Of a stretch of 64,000 bases of DNA, positions 60,731 to 64,000 are shown in pieces. The position numbers and the translations under genes are program-made. Location: positions 200,905-264,904 of the forward strand of contig JBFLWP010000004.1 of assembly GCA_040757595.1 (NCBI GenBank), in the 5' to 3' direction. The notes beneath the pieces were generated by a model that did no database searches, was not told the origin of the DNA, and saw only the letters and a list, made by a program, of their open reading frames with translations. This DNA is from Nitrospirota bacterium (GTDB lineage: Bacteria > Nitrospirota > Nitrospiria > Nitrospirales > Nitrospiraceae). How positions within the stretch are numbered: the stretch's first letter is position 1; each line of letters begins with the position of its first letter.

Positions 60731-61036
60731 ATGGGTTCGAAGATCTACGTTGGCGGGTTGCCGTACTCAACGACCGAAGCGCAGCTGCACGAACTGTTTG
60801 CCGCGCATGGCACCGTCGAGTCGGCTCGAGTCATCACGGACAAGTACACGGGGCAGTCGCGCGGTTTCGGCTTCGTGGAAATGTCCACGGCAGAGGAAGC
60901 CAAGGCGGCAATTGCCGCGCTGAACGGCACGCAGCTCGACGGCCGGACGCTCACCGTCAACGAGGCGAAGCCCCAGGAGCCGCGTTCCGGCGGCGGACGC
61001 GGAGGCGACCGAGGAGGTCGCGGCGGACGCTGGTAG
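60731..61036 (+). CDS. RRM-domain RNA-binding protein with glycine-rich tail
   Basis: The 101-residue protein starts at MGSKIYVGGLPYSTTE with AAGGAGG ahead. A single RRM has RNP2 (KIYVGGLP) and RNP1 (RGFGFVEM), then a tail of GGGRGG and DRGGRGGRW repeats. This is the cyanobacterial/proteobacterial Rbp type, which binds RNA and is often cold-induced. A strong terminator lies 37 bases downstream, so it is probably monocistronic. Confidence 0.95.
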   Translation: MGSKIYVGGLPYSTTEAQLHELFAAHGTVESARVITDKYTGQSRGFGFVEMSTAEEAKAAIAALNGTQLDGRTLTVNEAKPQEPRSGGGRGGDRGGRGGRW

Positions 61037-61072
61037 TCATCACGTGACGGGATCGCACTGACCACAATCCCC

Positions 61073-61108
61073 GGCGGGGCCATCCGGAGACGGGGGGCCC
61101 CGCCTTTT
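61073..61108 (+). terminator. Rho-independent terminator of the RRM gene
   Basis: GGCGGGGCC (61073-61081) pairs perfectly with GGCCCCGCC (61096-61104), a 9-bp GC stem with a 14-base loop, followed by TTTT. Confidence 0.85.
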
Positions 61109-61138
61109 CGTTCATCGGCGAGCGGCAGGGAGGAGCCC

Positions 61139-61327
61139 ATGGCACGACCAGGCAAGGCGACGCTGGCCAAACGTGCTCGCGAGCGGGGCAAGCAAGTCAA
61201 GCGGATAGAAAAAGAAGCCCGCCGTGCGCAGCGGAAAGAGGAAAAGCTGGCGCGCCCCAGACCGGACGATGGGGAAGATCCCGATCTGGCCGGCCTGCGC
61301 CCTGGTCCGCAGGCCCCCCTCTACTGA
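61139..61327 (+). CDS. small highly charged protein
   Basis: The 62-residue product follows AGGGAGGAGCCC. It is basic and helical (KATLAKRARERGKQVKRIEK), then acidic and proline-rich (PDDGEDPDLAGLRPG). Short proteins beginning MAxPGKATLxKRxRE are often seen beside RRM genes in Nitrospira- and delta-type genomes (from memory, not checked). A nucleic-acid or ribosome-associated role is possible but unproven. Confidence 0.65.
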   Translation: MARPGKATLAKRARERGKQVKRIEKEARRAQRKEEKLARPRPDDGEDPDLAGLRPGPQAPLY

Positions 61328-61482
61328 TAGACTGCCGACGCGTCCCCGGCGTCAAAGGCGCTGTCGCTGTCTGGAGTCACCCGCCTCCGCGCCTCAAGAA
61401 TTCATCACCAGCGGCCATTCCCCGCAGCCGGAATCCGACCTGCCAGCTCGCGAGGCAAGGAGAGATCGGCCAGGATTCCCGC

Positions 61483-61863
61483 TCAGCGGACGGGCTCCGC
61501 CCGCCCCTGGCTCGGGCTATCCAAAGTCTTGTAGCTTCGCAGGATACCGTCCTGGTCAAACACGAAGTCCAGGCCGGGGCGGGCGCCCAGATTGTACTCG
61601 GCCCGCTTGCCGAGCGGGAACGCGACCGCGGTGTGGACCTCCGGCGCCACCGGCGCATAGGTCCACGCCTCATAGCGCGCGCCGCCCTCTTCCCATTGGC
61701 GGACGGCCTGCGGGTCCCCGAACACCAGGCGGACGGCCGCCATGTCCGACTGGCCGACCTGGATCTCCTCCATCTGCAGCGGGCGCGGTTCCCGGGAGCC
61801 GCAGCCGGCGAGGCTGAGCAGAAGACTTCCCGCGAGTGCCAGCGTGATCCCGATCCGAATCAT
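61483..61863 (-). CDS. SmpA/BamE-like lipoprotein
   Basis: The 126-residue product has a signal peptide and lipobox LSLAGC. The mature part resembles SmpA/OmlA proteins: EIQVGQSDMAAVRLVFGDPQ, YEAWTY and the C-terminal LDFVFDQDGILRSYKTL, the strand-helix-strand fold in which a short helix after GxS is followed by a GxP turn. BamE helps outer-membrane protein assembly, but the fold is also used by other lipoproteins. It stands alone. Confidence 0.75.
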   Translation of the reverse strand: MIRIGITLALAGSLLLSLAGCGSREPRPLQMEEIQVGQSDMAAVRLVFGDPQAVRQWEEGGARYEAWTYAPVAPEVHTAVAFPLGKRAEYNLGARPGLDFVFDQDGILRSYKTLDSPSQGRAEPVR

Positions 61864-62092
61864 AAATCGAGTCGCTTGCCAAGACCCGTCCGCCCATTTG
61901 TGATCGAAACGGACGGCTCAACCGAAGTGTGGATGAACCTGGGAAGAAAATCAAATGGCGGGGTCTTGCGGATCGCCGCGCAGCGGCTCCCGCCAGGCAA
62001 GTCCTTGGAATTTGGAATGAGGATTCTCTGGAGGGTCTTTCTCCGCTCGCCAAGAGCAATCGTACGGCTCGCGGCTCTAGCGAAGCTCGGTC
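61864..62092. other. gap before the tRNA fragment
   Basis: No gene recognised. The stretch includes the promoter side of the lipoprotein gene and likely marks the edge of inserted DNA, given the tRNA fragment that follows. Confidence 0.35.
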
Positions 62093-62136
62093 TGGTGGTC
62101 CCAACGGGATTCGAACCCGTGTCTGAGCCTTGAGAG
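62093..62136 (-). other. 3' fragment of a tRNA gene, probable attachment-site remnant
   Basis: The minus strand reads an anticodon-loop-like CTCTCAA, a complete T-arm (ACGGG, loop TTCGAAT, CCCGT), the acceptor strand TGGGACC, discriminator A and CCA. The matching 5' acceptor GGTCCCA and a D-arm are absent upstream, and the anticodon stem does not pair on its 5' side, so this is not an intact tRNA. Such 3' halves are left where integrases recombine into tRNA genes. Toxin-antitoxin genes and an IS follow. Confidence 0.6.
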
Positions 62137-62273
62137 GGAGGTCAATGACGAGGAAAATCAATGAGTTAGAGTTTTTGATTGTCCGATAGCCACCACGTAT
62201 TTTCAACGAGTTACAACGGCGTGTCCTGTATAGGACAGCCCATTTTTCAGCACAGTTTGCCGCTCTGGCGACA

Positions 62274-62546
62274 TCAGGCTGACCGTTTCAAGGCTTGCTC
62301 CGCCTCGTAGAGATCCCAGGCAGCCTGGAGGTTCATCCAAAATTCTGGGGAGGTCTTCAGGCGTTGAGCGAGCAGCAAGGCCGTGGTCGCGGTAATCCCG
62401 CGTTTACCGTTAATCAGCGTGTTCACCCTTTGGACAGGGACGCCGATCGATTTCGCCAGCTCGACCTGGGTGATGCCCATCGGTTCGAGAAACTCCTTCA
62501 ATAGGATCTCTCCCGGATGGGTTGGCGCTCGATGCTTGGGCCTCAT
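62274..62546 (-). CDS. higA: HigA-family antitoxin
   Basis: The 90-residue XRE-type protein has HPGEILLKEFLEPMGITQ, the helix-turn-helix VELAKSIGVPVQRVNTLING, and ATTALLLAQRLKTSPEFWMN, the full HigA signature. It binds and neutralises HigB and represses the operon. It follows the toxin gene by 14 bases, the usual inverted order of this family. Confidence 0.95.
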   Translation of the reverse strand: MRPKHRAPTHPGEILLKEFLEPMGITQVELAKSIGVPVQRVNTLINGKRGITATTALLLAQRLKTSPEFWMNLQAAWDLYEAEQALKRSA

Positions 62547-62560
62547 GGTGCCTCCTGCAA

Positions 62561-62851
62561 TCAGTGATAATCGACCACTTGAACGTCACTCGCATTGCCG
62601 GCAGACCATCGAAAGATGATCCGGTACTGGTCATTGACGCGGACGCTATGGAATCCCTTCTTGCTTCCTTTTAATGCCTCCAGGCGATTGCCTGGCGGCG
62701 CGGACAGGTCAAGAAGATCGCGCGCGGTATTGAGCATGTCGAATTTCCTTGCAATGACCGCCCAAAGCGGCTTGGGGATCTTCCGTGCTTCCTTGGAGTT
62801 GGCGCCGTCAAAAATGTCCTGAGAAGCCTTGTCCGCGAAGCCGACGATCAC
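62561..62851 (-). CDS. higB: HigB-type RelE-superfamily toxin
   Basis: The 96-residue product has the plasmid-maintenance-killer pattern: IVGFADKASQDIFDG, KIPKPLWAVIARKFDMLNTA, PPGNRLEALKGSKKGFHSVRVNDQYRIIFRW and VQVVDYH. HigB is a ribosome-dependent mRNA endonuclease. A weak promoter-like region lies upstream in the gap shared with the divergent gene at 62998. Confidence 0.95.
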   Translation of the reverse strand: MIVGFADKASQDIFDGANSKEARKIPKPLWAVIARKFDMLNTARDLLDLSAPPGNRLEALKGSKKGFHSVRVNDQYRIIFRWSAGNASDVQVVDYH

Positions 62852-62997
62852 GGGATGATTTTACCAATTGAATGGTATCTGTGCAAGAAGGAATTTCGAG
62901 GAACAGTCTGGGGGACAGATAAAGTTGTCTCCGGCTTGCCGACCCCGGGGAACTTTGCTACAGTGCAAGCCATAGAACTGGAGAGGAGCAGAAACTG

Positions 62998-63288
62998 ATG
63001 GCCACGATCCAGATCAAGACCCCCAATCCGGAACAAGCTGCCCCGCTGGTGAAGGACGCCATTGAAATGGAGAAAAAGGTGGTGCGGGGCAGTCTCGCCA
63101 CGACCAACGAGCGGATCGCCGCGCTCACCCGCGAGCTCTCGGTGACGGTGGAGCAGGTGCTCGCCGGAACCGTGGCCCGCATAGAAGCCAACGAAATGGC
63201 CCTGCTGGAACTGGAAGGAGAATTGGCGATCCGTCGCTCTCTTGAAGAAGCCCTCCGCAGCCTTGACTCGCTCGAGCTATGCAGCTAA
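62998..63288 (+). CDS. coiled-coil protein, possible antitoxin partner of a TumE-like toxin
   Basis: The 96-residue product starts after GAGAGGAGCAGAAACTG. It is helical with a central coiled coil (VARIEANEMALLELEGELAI) and no helix-turn-helix. Its end overlaps the start of the TumE-like gene by ten bases. The small upstream, overlapping gene is in the usual antitoxin position, but it does not resemble the HTH antitoxin TumA, so the role is inferred. Confidence 0.7.
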   Translation: MATIQIKTPNPEQAAPLVKDAIEMEKKVVRGSLATTNERIAALTRELSVTVEQVLAGTVARIEANEMALLELEGELAIRRSLEEALRSLDSLELCS

Positions 63289-63662
63289 CGGAGTATGCGG
63301 AGAGGGTTCGGGCTCAGATCCTCCAGATTCCCAGCGTCCTCTTCCATTCTCTCGCCTACGAAGACCGCCCGCCCACAGCCGGCCTTGTGAAAGGGAGCGT
63401 CACCTTCTCCGACGGCTCCCGGCTCCATTTCAGAGAGTTTCTCCGCCTGGGCGAGCCGATCATCAGGATGAAATACGCCTATCACTATGTGTCCGCGAGC
63501 GGCGGTCTTCTTTTCCGCTATGACAACGCCCTCGATCCTGCCGCGAAGCATCTTGCGAGTTATCCCGACCATAAGCACCTGCCCCACAGCATCGTGCCCT
63601 CTGAATCACCGCCGCTGGACCAAGCCCTTCGCGAAGCTGCTCAGCACATCAAGCGTCACTGA
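63279..63662 (+). CDS. TumE/DUF6516-family toxin
   Basis: The 127-residue product has the family core: GSVTFSDGSRLHFREFL, IIRMKYAYHYVSASGGLLFRYDNA and YPDHKHLPHSIVPSESP. TumE-family proteins are toxins of small toxin-antitoxin modules. The gene overlaps its upstream partner. It is the third such module in the window, after vapBC and higBA. Confidence 0.82.
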   Translation: MQLTEYAERVRAQILQIPSVLFHSLAYEDRPPTAGLVKGSVTFSDGSRLHFREFLRLGEPIIRMKYAYHYVSASGGLLFRYDNALDPAAKHLASYPDHKHLPHSIVPSESPPLDQALREAAQHIKRH

Positions 63663-63703
63663 GCCTGCAATATTTGGCACTCGATGGCCAGGAAAAGAGG
63701 AGG

Positions 63704-63874
63704 TTATGAAGCCTTAATCCTGCGGATGATCTCACAGGGGTCGGCTGAAAGAGCCCTCGTAATCCGAACAAACTCGATGACATCCAGGCGTCTCTCCCTC
63801 AGCTCATACTTTGAAACATAAGATTGTGGCCGGCCCAAACGCCTGGCCAGATCCTGCTGGGTCAAACCCGCCGC
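63704..63874 (-). pseudogene. XRE-family regulator truncated by an IS element
   Basis: The 3' part of a helix-turn-helix gene is intact: [36 protein letters not shown] and [12 protein letters not shown]. Its 5' end is replaced by the inverted repeat of an IS3-type element at 63875. Only an artificial TTG start remains. It may have been an antitoxin or phage-type repressor. Confidence 0.75.
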
Positions 63875-64000
63875 TGACCCCCTCCCCAAAACTAGACCGT
63901 AGTGAGCTGGAAATTTCGCTCTTCCTGCAGCCCGGTTTCGGCCGCGCGTTGAGTGAATTCCCTGGGCGTTAAATCCCCGAGCGCGCTGTGTGGCCGGTGC
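63875..64000 (-). mobile_element. end of an IS3-family insertion sequence
   Basis: TGACCCCCTCCCCAAAA (63875-63891) is a plausible terminal inverted repeat immediately beyond the transposase stop codon. The element continues past the window edge, so its other end and target duplication are not visible. Confidence 0.75.
63892..64000 (-). CDS. C-terminus of IS3-family transposase (OrfB), partial
   Basis: The minus strand encodes [20 protein letters not shown] and then about 15 residues to a TAG stop. The RPHSALGxLTPxEF motif is the hallmark of the rve integrase C-terminus in IS3-family OrfB. The catalytic DDE residues lie outside the window. Confidence 0.88.
   Translation of the reverse strand, partial: HRPHSALGDLTPREFTQRAAETGLQEERNFQLTTV

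Noticed and set aside
62093..62160. Complete tRNA gene
   Set aside because: Only the 3' half is present; no 5' acceptor strand complementary to TGGGACC and no D-arm can be found upstream.

Overview
This is a GC-rich bacterial chromosome segment. Gene content suggests the phylum Nitrospirota, close to Nitrospira: a pyruvoyl arginine decarboxylase with an agmatinase and a deoxyhypusine-synthase-like protein, an active/inactive M16 peptidase pair beside rlmN and larE, a bS22-like micro-ribosomal protein, and a glycine-tailed RRM protein. The placement is inference; no 16S rRNA or nitrifier marker gene is present.

Layout. 0-8.6 kb (mostly minus): start of a coiled-coil envelope protein, cutA, a rhodanese, a sugar epimerase, then a housekeeping run read from high to low coordinates: zapB-like, zapA, a candidate 6S RNA, rny, a YmdB-type phosphoesterase, xseA, xseB, tlyA. 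8.6-25.7 kb: a soluble lytic transglycosylase, rlmN, two M16 peptidases, larE, an F0-only ATP synthase operon (AtpI/AtpZ-like, a, c, b), pabB and a PabC-like aminotransferase, a second transglycosylase, nadB, a lipoprotein, the bS22-like gene and an MsbA-like ABC exporter.

25.7-35.6 kb is an accessory block. A near-consensus sigma-54 promoter (25900-25915) lies upstream of five co-directional genes: a thermolysin-like zinc protein, a large PLP decarboxylase, an unknown protein, a nucleotide cyclase with a Cys4 motif, and a HAD-M28 peptidase fusion. A GAF/sigma-54 activator follows. This looks like one regulated system that I cannot match to a described one. 35.6-45.4 kb: a secreted protein, maf, dus, a DUF692/MNIO protein, a LOG protein, a DHH phosphoesterase, a rhomboid protease, vapBC, and purE-purK.

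45.5-53.1 kb is a type-I-secretion-like operon (HlyD, TolC, two paralogous ABC proteins, a four-helix-bundle membrane protein). Both ABC ATPase domains lack normal catalytic motifs, and the first ABC gene carries a one-base frameshift. A 182-bp element with 19-bp perfect inverted ends follows. 53.3-59.6 kb holds an RluF-type pseudouridine synthase, polyamine genes (arginine decarboxylase, agmatinase, deoxyhypusine-synthase-like), an aldehyde dehydrogenase and a DsbA-like protein. 60-64 kb: small basic proteins and an RRM protein, then a 3' tRNA fragment, higBA, a TumE-family toxin pair and an XRE gene cut by an IS3-type element at the window edge.

Across the whole window, intergenic gaps carry diverged repeats with a seven-base period, usually arranged as two inverted arms, with a different repeat word at each site. 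More than a dozen occur in 64 kb, several touching the ends of genes. With the sigma-54 block and the degenerate ABC pair, this is the feature most worth following up.
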